NCBI GenBank assembly: GCA_003402345.1
Contig: QFXH01000003.1
Coordinates: 1-64,000, forward strand
Length of the DNA stretch: 64,000 bases
From: Candidatus Nitrotoga sp. MKT
Lineage (GTDB): Bacteria > Pseudomonadota > Gammaproteobacteria > Burkholderiales > Gallionellaceae
Direction of reading: 5' to 3'
Shown: piece by piece, positions 48,121 to 56,848 of the stretch
Layout of the letters: every line of letters begins with the position of its first letter
Position numbering within the stretch: the first letter of the stretch is position 1
Made by a program: the position numbers and the translations under genes
Notes under the pieces: model-generated
What the model was told of the DNA's origin: nothing
What the model saw: the letters and a program-made list of their open reading frames with translations, nothing else
Database searches by the model: none

Positions 48121-49611
48121 TTGTGTAAATCTCGAGTTCGCCCTGTGAATCACCCCCCCACGCTACTTGCCAATACTAGGAGTGAATATATCCCTCTAGT
48201 TGTTGACTTGGACGGAACTTTAACGCCAACGGATACGCTAATTGAGTCAATTGTTCAATTAGTCAAGCACAATCCCCTAAAGATGCTTAGTCTTCCATTT
48301 TGGATGCTAAGCGGTCGTGCTATTTTTAAGTCGAATATCGCTACACAAGTTAGTTTTTCAGTTGGAAATCTACCCTATCGGCAGCCACTCGTGGATTACT
48401 TACACAGCGAGAAGGAAAAAGGTCGGCGAATTATCCTTGCCACGGCAGCTCATCGGAGTATTGCTGAATCTGTAGCGGAACACCTTGGGTTGTTCGATAG
48501 CGTGCTTGCAAGCGATGGGGAACGAAATCTGAAAGGGAAGGTTAAGCTCGAGGCCATCCGCGAAACGGTCGGTGAAAGGTTTGTCTACGCGGGTGATAGC
48601 GCGGCCGATTTGCCTATCTGGAAGGCGGCCGAAGCTGCGATATTGGTGGGGACGTCCCCCCGAGTTTCAAAAGCCGCTCGGCGCATTACTCCAATTGAGC
48701 GGGAGTTTCCGCGAATAAATCCAGGTGGGATTGTTTGGCTTCGTGCGTTACGGATTCATCAATGGCTAAAAAACCTTCTATTATTCGTCCCATTATTAAC
48801 CGCTTTTTCCTTTTTCGATGCCAACAAACTGACGACAATGATTGTCGCATTTTTCGCCTTCTCACTAGCTGCATCTGCAACCTATGTAGTGAATGACCTA
48901 TGGGATCTTGAAAATGACAGGTCGCATCCACGAAAGCGTAATCGCCCATTTGCCAATGCCAACATAACGATTCCGGCTGGCATCACAGTTGCCGCTGGCG
49001 CTCTGATGGTAGCGCTCTTGTTGGCGGCATTCATTTCGAAGAGCTTTCTCCTAATGCTTGTTCTCTATATTACGCTTACCAGCGCGTACAGCTGGGTACT
49101 CAAAGAATATGTACTGATTGATGTACTGATGCTCTCATTACTTTACACACTACGCATCCTTGCAGGAGCGGTTGCTATTAACATATCAACCAGTTCTTGG
49201 TTGCTCGCATTTTCAGTATTCATTTTTTTCAGCCTTGCGTTAGTAAAGCGTTGTTCCGAACTTGTTTCCCTCCGGCAGATAGGAGGGGAGGCAGCGCGTG
49301 GGCGCGATTATCGTGTAACTGACCTGATCGTGCTTTGGCCATTGGGGATCGGCGCTGCCCTTTGCGCTGTGGTTGTATTTGGCTTGTTTATCAGTGCTGC
49401 GGAAACCCAGGCAAGATATGTTAGTGCCCAACTTTTATGGTTCGTTGCTATCGGCTTAATCTATTGGCTTGCACGTCTATGGATCAAGACTGCCCGGGGT
49501 GAAATGCATGACGACCCACTGGTTTTTGCGCTCAAGGATTTAGGTAGCCGTATGACGATTCTGGCGATGCTCCTCGCGACTCTCGTCGCTCATTTCATAC
49601 ATATTGGGTAG
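48121..49611 (+). CDS. HAD phosphatase fused to UbiA-type prenyl-phosphate transferase
   Basis: A fusion of 496 residues. Residues about 25-195 form a HAD phosphatase: DLDGTLTPTDTL (DxD), ILATAAHRS, and YAGDSAADLPIWKAA. Residues about 205-496 form a UbiA membrane domain with eight or so helices. It has LRIHQWLKNLLLFVPLL and YVVNDLWDLENDRSHPRKRNRPFA, the pattern of decaprenyl-phosphate 5-phosphoribosyltransferases (NDxxDxxxDrxHPxKxxRPxA). Together they could attach phosphoribose to polyprenyl phosphate and then remove the phosphate, giving polyprenyl-phospho-ribose. The substrate is inference. The start is unclear: TTG at 48121 or GTG at 48145. A transporter follows after 3 nt. Confidence 0.82.
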   Translation: MCKSRVRPVNHPPTLLANTRSEYIPLVVDLDGTLTPTDTLIESIVQLVKHNPLKMLSLPFWMLSGRAIFKSNIATQVSFSVGNLPYRQPLVDYLHSEKEKGRRIILATAAHRSIAESVAEHLGLFDSVLASDGERNLKGKVKLEAIRETVGERFVYAGDSAADLPIWKAAEAAILVGTSPRVSKAARRITPIEREFPRINPGGIVWLRALRIHQWLKNLLLFVPLLTAFSFFDANKLTTMIVAFFAFSLAASATYVVNDLWDLENDRSHPRKRNRPFANANITIPAGITVAAGALMVALLLAAFISKSFLLMLVLYITLTSAYSWVLKEYVLIDVLMLSLLYTLRILAGAVAINISTSSWLLAFSVFIFFSLALVKRCSELVSLRQIGGEAARGRDYRVTDLIVLWPLGIGAALCAVVVFGLFISAAETQARYVSAQLLWFVAIGLIYWLARLWIKTARGEMHDDPLVFALKDLGSRMTILAMLLATLVAHFIHIG

Positions 49612-49614
49612 GTT

Positions 49615-49980
49615 ATGAATACACTAATTATTGCCATGACGAGCATTATTCTCTCCGTTGCAGCTCAATTCGCACTAAAAAGTGGTATGTCGAGCATTGA
49701 AGTCAAAGAAGCATTATCCCAACCAGCTGCACTGCGTACCATTTTTGTAATTCTGACAAACAAATTCGTGATTGGTGGTTTTTTGTTGTATGGACTAGGA
49801 GCTGTCGTGTGGCTTGGAGTTCTCTCACGTTGGGATGTGAGTAAGGCGTATCCACTAGTCGGAATGGGATTTGGATTAACTGTCATTGTAGGATTGCTGT
49901 TAGGTGAACAAATCACAATGCCACGCGCTGTTGGAGTAGCGCTCATTTGTGCGGGCGTTTTCTTGGTTAGCCGGAGTTGA
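49615..49980 (+). CDS. EamA/SMR-type four-helix transporter, possible lipid-sugar flippase
   Basis: The 121-residue protein has four membrane helices (LIIAMTSIILSVAAQFALK, FVIGGFLLYGLGAVVWLGVL, AYPLVGMGFGLTVIVGLLLGE, AVGVALICAGVFLVS). The SRWDVSKAYPLVGMGF motif is common to ArnE/ArnF-like and other EamA-type small transporters. ArnE/F move undecaprenyl-phosphate-aminoarabinose across the inner membrane. Placed between a polyprenyl-phosphate transferase and a GT-C glycosyltransferase, with 3-4 nt junctions on both sides, it is the natural candidate to flip the lipid-linked sugar. Direct evidence is only family and context. Confidence 0.78.
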   Translation: MNTLIIAMTSIILSVAAQFALKSGMSSIEVKEALSQPAALRTIFVILTNKFVIGGFLLYGLGAVVWLGVLSRWDVSKAYPLVGMGFGLTVIVGLLLGEQITMPRAVGVALICAGVFLVSRS

Positions 49981-51611
49981 TATTGCGAACAGCTCTGCTA
50001 CCGATTCTCACTGTTGTAGCCATCAGCATCTTCATGGTTGCACATCTATTTTTTCGCGCACCCATTTTTCCATTCTCTCCAGATAGCGCTAACTATATTG
50101 AACAGGCTCGAAGCCTAATTCAAAACGGTTTAACGTTTAGCATTCCCTCTGGCGCAAATGGAATGGATAAAATGCCGAACCCTTTGTTTCCAATAGGATT
50201 CCCTATAATATTGGCATTCTTCAGTATTTTCGGCTTTGATGCACAAGAAGCGTCTATTGCGGTAGGGTGGCTGTCTGCAATTTTATTTCCTGCGCTGTTG
50301 TACATTTGTTTCCAAAGACAAATAGGTCCGTTATATGCAGCAATATTAGCTGGCCTAAGTGCGCTCTCACCGGGAGTACTCACTTATGCTCCCATGGGTT
50401 TAACCGATATATTTTCCCTGATACTTGCTGTTGGTGCCATTGGATTAGTGTTGAACTCCCGTTCAACCACTTTTTTCTTTGTGGGGGGTGTAATTGCAGG
50501 ATTGGCTTACGCAGTAAGGAATGCGCATATAGCCTTACTCGCAGCACTCGCTGTATATTTTTTATACCTGTGGGTTAGCAATCCAGCACAGCGCACTCAA
50601 ACAATAAAACAGGCTACAGTTTTTGCAGTAGGTGCATCGCTCATCATATTGCCATTATTGCTACGCAATTTAATGATCTTTGGTGCGCTGAATCCTTATG
50701 AAATGCCACTATCCACCGTGAGTGCCGTACACAATATACGTGTTTATATTCAAGAATTTGTATATGATTTAACGGCCTTGCGTAGCCTTGGAATTTTCGT
50801 TGGATGGTCTACTCAAGGATTAGTTTTTCTCTTAGCGTTGGTGATTGGCGTAAGTGGGATGCTGATGATTGTATGGAGAGGACAATTAACGGAAAAAAAG
50901 AAGAAAACAATATTTTTGTGTGCGACATACTCAATAATTGGTACATGCGTTGTAATTGCCGCACGTTCACGTTATGAGTGGGGGGAAATGATCAATATAC
51001 GGCATACCTTGCAATACACGCCGTTCTTTTTAGCGGCGTTACTTGCTGCCATTCCTAGTGCGAATAGTGATGCTGCTTTATCTTTTGCGCGAAAAACCGG
51101 ATTAACCTTAGTATTTTTTCTTGGTATCTTTCACACACTCTATGCACATAAATTAGGGGCAGAATATCAACAAAGCATGCGCAGAAGTTTAGATGCCATG
51201 AATGCGTACCAGAATGGCAAAAACCATTTGTGTGTTTCTGAAGAAAATACCTTGCTTATGTCGAATTGGGAGTATGTGTTTAGTATCCAATGCGCCGCAC
51301 GTGCCCAGAATATGGAGCCTGTTAATCTGCGGTGTGATGGACAGGCACCTTTAGCTAAAAATAAGGCTGAAGAGTGTCATACATTAGTTAATGGAATATT
51401 AAGCTTGTCAGATAAGTTGGCGGGAAAATCAATACGGGCCGGTTTCTTTCCTGGCCGCTCTGGGATAAATGTTAATAATCTACCACTTCCTGAAGCGGAT
51501 ATTTTAAGCTTGCAAAATTCCGGGTGGAACATCGTTCAGAACAATACTAGCGGTCTGTTATTATCATATCAATCAAACAGTACCAAAAATTCCGGCTATT
51601 TAAGCAGATAA
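49977..51611 (+). CDS. GT-C-type membrane glycosyltransferase
   Basis: The 544-residue protein has about ten to twelve membrane helices. The first periplasmic loop carries PFSPDSANYIEQARSLIQNG, with the acidic residue and Y...AR pattern of the GT-C (ArnT/PMT, GT39/GT83-like) catalytic loop. Then come DKMPNPLFPIGFPIILA, GLSALSPGVLTYAPMGLTDIF and GLAYAVRNAHIALLA. A soluble C-terminal region of about 150 residues with several cysteines follows. Such enzymes take a sugar from a polyprenyl-phosphate donor on the outer face of the inner membrane and transfer it to lipid A, protein or glycan. The start is TTG overlapping the previous stop (or the TTG two codons later). The acceptor is unknown. Confidence 0.75.
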   Translation: MILRTALLPILTVVAISIFMVAHLFFRAPIFPFSPDSANYIEQARSLIQNGLTFSIPSGANGMDKMPNPLFPIGFPIILAFFSIFGFDAQEASIAVGWLSAILFPALLYICFQRQIGPLYAAILAGLSALSPGVLTYAPMGLTDIFSLILAVGAIGLVLNSRSTTFFFVGGVIAGLAYAVRNAHIALLAALAVYFLYLWVSNPAQRTQTIKQATVFAVGASLIILPLLLRNLMIFGALNPYEMPLSTVSAVHNIRVYIQEFVYDLTALRSLGIFVGWSTQGLVFLLALVIGVSGMLMIVWRGQLTEKKKKTIFLCATYSIIGTCVVIAARSRYEWGEMINIRHTLQYTPFFLAALLAAIPSANSDAALSFARKTGLTLVFFLGIFHTLYAHKLGAEYQQSMRRSLDAMNAYQNGKNHLCVSEENTLLMSNWEYVFSIQCAARAQNMEPVNLRCDGQAPLAKNKAEECHTLVNGILSLSDKLAGKSIRAGFFPGRSGINVNNLPLPEADILSLQNSGWNIVQNNTSGLLLSYQSNSTKNSGYLSR

Positions 51612-51731
51612 CCATCATATTCCGCAGCGTATCTTGAATCACCAAACACCCATCCAACCATTGCAAAAATGGCTCATGGTGAAACCAGATTTATTCATCA
51701 ACCTTGCTTATACCTAAGCAGAATTTGACAC

Positions 51732-52931
51732 TTATTGCACCAATTCTTCGAGCCGAGAAATTTCTGCGGATCGCTCTAACCTATATTTCACACTATCTTG
51801 ACGGATAGCCAACAGATGGGCATTGATATTTTCTGGCGTCAACGCCACGCCAAAATCAGCCTCACCCGCTCCTGATAAGCGAGCCAATATTTGATGCCCT
51901 AATTCTTTCTTGAAGTGCCCAGCTTCCCAATAATCAGGTACAACACTCTGTTTATCGCCAACAGGTGGGACAGTCTCGCGTGCGTAACGGTGATAGCCGC
52001 TAAAGTCCCAGAGGGTTGCCTGATCGTGGCTATGGGTAGCGACTCGCAATGTCAATTCCCGTTTCCAATCTTCAAATATATCCCAACAATTAGTGATACG
52101 AAAAATCTCCAGTAAATGGGCATGATATGGATAAATAACCACCTTAACTTGGATTCCATGGGCATGAGCCGCATCCAAAATGGCGGTCACGTCCTCAAAA
52201 GCGGGAGAGGTATGAGTGCCACGGGAAAACAAATTTTTTGGACGCTTCTGATAGACGCGCATATTCTCAATATCCCGCTGCCGGAATAAATTGAAATATC
52301 CCTCATTGCGTGCAATCTGCAAGTAATCATGCATGGGATTAAACCCAGTTGCAGTTAAATGTGCTACCTCTGCCCTGCCGTGCATTCGCACGGTGTCTAT
52401 GCTATGCAACACAGCATTCAGGGAAGCCAGAGTGATGGCACCATCGAGCATCATCTGTAACCAGCGTTTATTATTGATCTGTCCATCTGGCGTAATCAAA
52501 AGCCGATGAATAATTTCTGGTTCCCACTTACTTACGTCGGGTGATACCAGAAAATCCATGAAATCCACACCCAGCACAATTGTTTTGGGAGGGTGGGCTG
52601 CCAAGACATGTTCAAAGAGACGACGGGCAACACGGGTACCTGTGCCCGGCAGCGCTAAATTGTATATGGGTTGGGCTGATTCTGGCCAAGCCGTATCTTC
52701 GGGGTCGAAACCCACTTCAGCCCGTGAGTTACCTAAAATGAGTGTGCGCGGTGAATGTTTCAATACCAGATAAGGCTTAACCAATTCGCCTTGTGCCGCA
52801 CCATTAGGCTTCCAGCCACCTTCGCTATATGGCCGATAAAGTCCGTAGGGATCGACCCAGTAATTTAGTGCCACAGCCCCTATCAACAAAATCAGTAAGG
52901 CAAGAAACCAAATACGCAAATAAGTTGCCAT
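51732..52931 (-). CDS. AlgJ/SGNH-like acyl-transfer partner, unit 1
   Basis: From MATYLRIWFLALLILLIGAVALNYW the protein is 399 residues: one N-terminal membrane anchor, then a periplasmic SGNH-hydrolase-like domain. LILGNSRAEVGFDP carries the nucleophile-serine block in the variant GNSR form, IYNLALPGTGTRVARRLFEH follows, and WEAGHFKKELGHQIL near the C-terminus supplies a candidate catalytic histidine. Proteins of this layout next to an MBOAT gene act like AlgJ/X or PatB in O-acetylating exopolysaccharide or other glycans. Its start is 2 nt after the MBOAT stop. The track ORF runs 75 codons further upstream into the MBOAT gene and is not credible. Confidence 0.78.
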   Translation of the reverse strand: MATYLRIWFLALLILLIGAVALNYWVDPYGLYRPYSEGGWKPNGAAQGELVKPYLVLKHSPRTLILGNSRAEVGFDPEDTAWPESAQPIYNLALPGTGTRVARRLFEHVLAAHPPKTIVLGVDFMDFLVSPDVSKWEPEIIHRLLITPDGQINNKRWLQMMLDGAITLASLNAVLHSIDTVRMHGRAEVAHLTATGFNPMHDYLQIARNEGYFNLFRQRDIENMRVYQKRPKNLFSRGTHTSPAFEDVTAILDAAHAHGIQVKVVIYPYHAHLLEIFRITNCWDIFEDWKRELTLRVATHSHDQATLWDFSGYHRYARETVPPVGDKQSVVPDYWEAGHFKKELGHQILARLSGAGEADFGVALTPENINAHLLAIRQDSVKYRLERSAEISRLEELVQ

Positions 52932-52933
52932 AA

Positions 52934-54490
52934 TTAGAATTGGTAATAGAGGAATTGCGTAGCTTGGGACAGCGAAAGTACACCAGCTACTGCAAGTATT
53001 GCCATCGCCCCCCCCCAAGCAAGGGTTGCTCTCCATTCCAATCGTGCTGTAACTGCTATTGGATCGAAATCGAGCCCGGGGGAATGGCGGCGCATTAGCT
53101 CCTGGGTATTTGGCAGAAATAGCGCGATCGCTAACAGGCAGATAACCCATCCCCAAGTAAGTATGAAACGGCTGCCGCCCCCGAGAGAAAACTGTATGCC
53201 CAAACTTTCCAGTATGCCAGCTGCACCACCCAACTTCGACTGAAATATTGTCGGCAGGCTGATGCCATGCAATCCGACCATGCCGGAAAGCATGTTTAAC
53301 GCACCTTCAAGCGTGGTTGCACGGAAGAACACCCATGCCACTACAACGGCAATAAAAGTGAAGGCCCATGCTACCAGTTTGCCCCAAATCCCTGTATCTC
53401 CGAGACTTGGAAAATGTTTTTTGCATAAGGAACGCCAGCCATGATTGATCGCCAGATACAAACCGTGCAGTCCACCCCATAACACAAAATTCCAGGATGC
53501 TCCATGCCACAAACCGCCCAAAAGCATGGTAACCATCAGATTAGTCTGCCGCCGCATGGGGCCTTTGCGATTACCTCCTAAGGGGATATATAGATAATCC
53601 CGCAAAAAACGTGACAGGGTCATATGCCAACGGCGCCAAAAATCAATAATATTGGTTGCCTTGTAGGGCGAATTGAAATTCAGCGGTAACACAATGCCAA
53701 ACATCCTTGACAGCCCTATGGCCATGTCTGAATAGCCGGAAAAATCGAAGTACAGCTGTACGGTATAAGCCAATGCACCACCCCATGAGGCCAGCAAATC
53801 CAGCTTTTCTCCCATATCGGCAGCATGAAAGGCAACATTGGCATAGGGTGAGACGCCATCGGCCAATACAGATTTTTTGAACAAGCCTATGGTGAAGATA
53901 GTCAGGCCGATGGTCATATTGTCCCAAGAAAAACGATATGTCTCGGGGCGAGCGAATTGGGGCATCATTTCTTTATGATGCAGTACCGGACCGGCGATCA
54001 GATGTGGGAAATAAGTGACAAACAATAGGTAGTGGATGAAATTGTATTCCCGCGCTTTGCCCGACCAAGCATCCACCAAAAAAGCAATTTGTGTAAAAGT
54101 GAAAAATGAAATACCCAATGGCAAGAGTATGTCCTGCAGAGTCCAGCCCGTATCTAAAATACGGTTGGTCGTATCAAGAAAGAAATTGGCGTACTTGTAG
54201 TAGCCCAATAGCAGCAAGTCAGCAACAATACCGGCCGTTAGAATAAGATTCTTACGTCGATTCCGATCCGTATCATATTCCCGGGCGAGAGCGTAACCTA
54301 TCCCATAATTGAAGAAGATTGAAGCCAGTAGCAATCCTACATAGGCGGGGTTCCAATACCCATAAAAAAACAGGGAAGCGGCACCCAACCAAGCAGCAGC
54401 AAGCTGTTGGCTATAGGCACCTAAACGGAAAAAACCAATCGCCGTCACAGGCAAAAATAGCAGCAGGAATGAATAGGAATTGAATAGCAT
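52934..54490 (-). CDS. MBOAT O-acyltransferase (AlgI-like), unit 1
   Basis: The 518-residue multi-pass protein starts MLFNSYSFLLLFLPVTAIGFFRLG. It has the AlgI/DltB-type features FFTFTQIAFLVDAW, YFPHLIAGPVLHHKEMMPQF, YFDFSGYSDMAIGLSRMFGI, WRRWHMTLSRFLRDYLYIPLGG and the catalytic-histidine segment GLWHGASWNFVLWGGLHG. It would carry acyl groups, usually acetyl, across the inner membrane for transfer to a surface glycan by its SGNH-like partner, which follows directly. The pair runs on the minus strand, opposite to the rest of the locus. Confidence 0.92.
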   Translation of the reverse strand: MLFNSYSFLLLFLPVTAIGFFRLGAYSQQLAAAWLGAASLFFYGYWNPAYVGLLLASIFFNYGIGYALAREYDTDRNRRKNLILTAGIVADLLLLGYYKYANFFLDTTNRILDTGWTLQDILLPLGISFFTFTQIAFLVDAWSGKAREYNFIHYLLFVTYFPHLIAGPVLHHKEMMPQFARPETYRFSWDNMTIGLTIFTIGLFKKSVLADGVSPYANVAFHAADMGEKLDLLASWGGALAYTVQLYFDFSGYSDMAIGLSRMFGIVLPLNFNSPYKATNIIDFWRRWHMTLSRFLRDYLYIPLGGNRKGPMRRQTNLMVTMLLGGLWHGASWNFVLWGGLHGLYLAINHGWRSLCKKHFPSLGDTGIWGKLVAWAFTFIAVVVAWVFFRATTLEGALNMLSGMVGLHGISLPTIFQSKLGGAAGILESLGIQFSLGGGSRFILTWGWVICLLAIALFLPNTQELMRRHSPGLDFDPIAVTARLEWRATLAWGGAMAILAVAGVLSLSQATQFLYYQF

Positions 54491-54690
54491 CGTTAATATC
54501 GGGAAATGCTATTTATGTTCGTATACCTAAATCCCATCTATCGGGAGTCGTATCTTTTTAGCATCTGCCACCTCGTTTCGTACCGGCCATTTAGAGAACC
54601 AGCACGATCGATTCTAATTCGTCGCCCTTAATGCGACAGAACCGTCTTTTAGGGCTGGCTGCCTTAATTGTGAAAGATAGAGCAAATCCC

Positions 54691-56526
54691 CTAGTTTTCA
54701 TGATGCTGTAACCATTGCTCCAGCATCATCAGCACCCAAATCATAACGCCGTAATAAGCTGCATGTCCCGAGCGGTGTTGTTCAATCAACGCGTCCAAAT
54801 ATTCTGGCCTGATATAACCTCGTCCTCGCAATGACTTCAAACTGTCATAGGTCAACTCTTGCAGTGGACGATAAGTTTGCATCCAAACGCCAAAAGGCAA
54901 ACCAAATCCTTGCTTGCTCTTGGTGAGCGTTTCTTGGGGCAAAAAATCTTTGAGCGCTTCTTTGAAAAAGTATCTGAGCTTCAACCCTTTTACTTTAAGG
55001 GAAGGGGGAAGTTGCGCTGCAAACGTGACAATATCCTCATCCAACAAAGGGTAATGAACTGCTACACCCGCCAATTCGCACATTCGGTTAACTTTGCGCA
55101 AATCGTTGTCAGCTAAAGTGAATTTTAGATCCAGATTAAGAAGGCGATTAATAGAGGAAGTGGAATCGGTACGGCCATATTCTGCCCGTAGCATTGCGTT
55201 CGGTTCTTGATGGTTCACTTGGGCCAGAAAGTCAACAGTGAATATCTCGCCCGGCGAAGTGCGATGTAAGAAATTATAAGTTTCCAGCCGATCCGGTAAT
55301 GGAATTCGGGCTTGCGCGATGTAGCTTTTTAATTTTCTCAATAATGGGATATGTTCTATGCCCGGCATGCCAGACATAACAGGCTCCAATAGGCCGTGCC
55401 GCAGCATTGCAGGTACAAAAGAATACGCTTCGAATATTTTTTGTTTGGCATAACGCGCGTTTCCGCCAAAAATTTCGTCCCCGCCATCCCCCGCCAGCAT
55501 TAGCCGAATGCCTTGTTCTTTGGCTAATTTGGCACAACAGTACGTAGGGACTGCTGATGCATTTCCAAAGGGCTCGTCGTAGGCTTTGGCAATCAGCGGG
55601 ATCGTATCAACGACATCTTGTGCCGTAACATAGTATTCATGGGCATGGGTACCAAAATGTTTGCTCGTAATCCGTGCAAACTCCATTTCATCGTAGCCTT
55701 CGGCTGCAAATCCAATAGAAAAGGTATTTGCCGGCTTAGTGGATGATTGAGCGAGTACCCCTGCAATAGTAGAACTGTCCGTACCACCACTTAGAAAAGC
55801 GCCTACTTGCTCATCAGTGACTGACCTTTTCAGGGCGGTTTGCAGCAATTTCTTAAGGGTTTCTTGGCGTTGTATAAAGTGGCTTTGACCCGAATCAGCA
55901 TACTTCAGATGCCAATAAAAGTTCGTTTCAACTTTCCCATTTTGGAATAGCGCATACTGCCCTGGCAGTAGCTTGCGTACATTTTTATAGATACTCCCTG
56001 GAGCGGGAACGGAGTGAAAAAACAAATAATTAAATATCGCTTGAGGATCAATCACCCGCTCCATATCGGGATGAGCGACGACCCCGTTTGTGCTGGTCGC
56101 AAAAATAAAATGATCACATGGTGCAGCATAGCAAATGGAATAAATACCCAATCGATCGATGGCGACAAGAGCCGTGCCTTCCTGTGCGTTCATAACAGCA
56201 ACACAGAAAGCTCCATGCATATCCTCAAGAAATGCCTTCCCTGATTTTGAATAGGCTTTAGCTACCGCAGCGGCTGAAGTTTGCTCTTGCGCAAGCTCAT
56301 TTAATTCATCGTTTCCCCAATATACATTGCCGATAACAGCAACCTTAAGTGAGCCCTCTTCATGGCAACTTATCTGGTCAATTTTTGACCAAGCCGCTAT
56401 TCCCTCACAACAACCATAAAGCGACCGTATGGAATCAGCTTTTTTGTCAGCCATAGCATCAATCATGGCATCGGTTATTTCCTTGGCAAGAATGGGATCC
56501 CTCTCACCACCGAGCCAACCACACAT
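54691..56526 (-). CDS. Asparagine-synthase-like glutamine amidotransferase
   Basis: The 611-residue protein has an N-terminal class II (Ntn) glutaminase domain starting MCGWLGGE with the nucleophile Cys2. The synthetase domain has an SGGTDSS PP-loop, then FAAEGYDEMEFARI, MLAGDGGDEIFGGNARY and LTKSKQGFGLPFGVWM. AsnB-type proteins in polysaccharide loci amidate a sugar acid or a peptide on the glycan rather than making free asparagine. I chose the ATG directly before CGW so that the cysteine becomes N-terminal. However, AAGGAG is better spaced for the ATG three codons upstream (56535), which would need a short propeptide to be removed. It is divergent from the sulfotransferase operon. Confidence 0.86.
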   Translation of the reverse strand: MCGWLGGERDPILAKEITDAMIDAMADKKADSIRSLYGCCEGIAAWSKIDQISCHEEGSLKVAVIGNVYWGNDELNELAQEQTSAAAVAKAYSKSGKAFLEDMHGAFCVAVMNAQEGTALVAIDRLGIYSICYAAPCDHFIFATSTNGVVAHPDMERVIDPQAIFNYLFFHSVPAPGSIYKNVRKLLPGQYALFQNGKVETNFYWHLKYADSGQSHFIQRQETLKKLLQTALKRSVTDEQVGAFLSGGTDSSTIAGVLAQSSTKPANTFSIGFAAEGYDEMEFARITSKHFGTHAHEYYVTAQDVVDTIPLIAKAYDEPFGNASAVPTYCCAKLAKEQGIRLMLAGDGGDEIFGGNARYAKQKIFEAYSFVPAMLRHGLLEPVMSGMPGIEHIPLLRKLKSYIAQARIPLPDRLETYNFLHRTSPGEIFTVDFLAQVNHQEPNAMLRAEYGRTDSTSSINRLLNLDLKFTLADNDLRKVNRMCELAGVAVHYPLLDEDIVTFAAQLPPSLKVKGLKLRYFFKEALKDFLPQETLTKSKQGFGLPFGVWMQTYRPLQELTYDSLKSLRGRGYIRPEYLDALIEQHRSGHAAYYGVMIWVLMMLEQWLQHHEN

Positions 56527-56848
56527 TCCCTTCATGTAATCTCCTTGTTAAGGCTCACGATAAAATCTAGCATGTCAATGCAATCACCATGTATTTCTTT
56601 TATTACTTATTTCTGCATACCCGCATGTTACTTTATAATATTTAATTGTGGGAAACGTCGATTAATGATGTTAAAAAGCTATAGGGTATTATTTAAATAC
56701 AGCAATCTTTCCCATCATCTATCGGAATGAGAATTCACACCTATCTTTCGATAAAGAAACTTAACAATAAGGGCATACGCTTTGCATATCCTTACCAGTT
56801 TAAGGTTCAATTTGATGATAAATCATAAACATTTTTGAAAGATTCCAA
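56527..56848. other. Divergent promoter region inside the polysaccharide locus
   Basis: About 320 AT-rich bases lie between the minus-strand amidotransferase and the plus-strand sulfotransferase operon. TTTATAATATTTAA near 56631 could be part of a promoter, but no convincing pair stands out. No gene or repeat is visible. Confidence 0.35.

Noticed and set aside
52934-53156. Upstream extension of the SGNH-like gene into the MBOAT coding region
   Set aside because: The extra 75 residues are out-of-frame MBOAT sequence; the ATG 2 nt after the MBOAT stop gives a proper membrane anchor.
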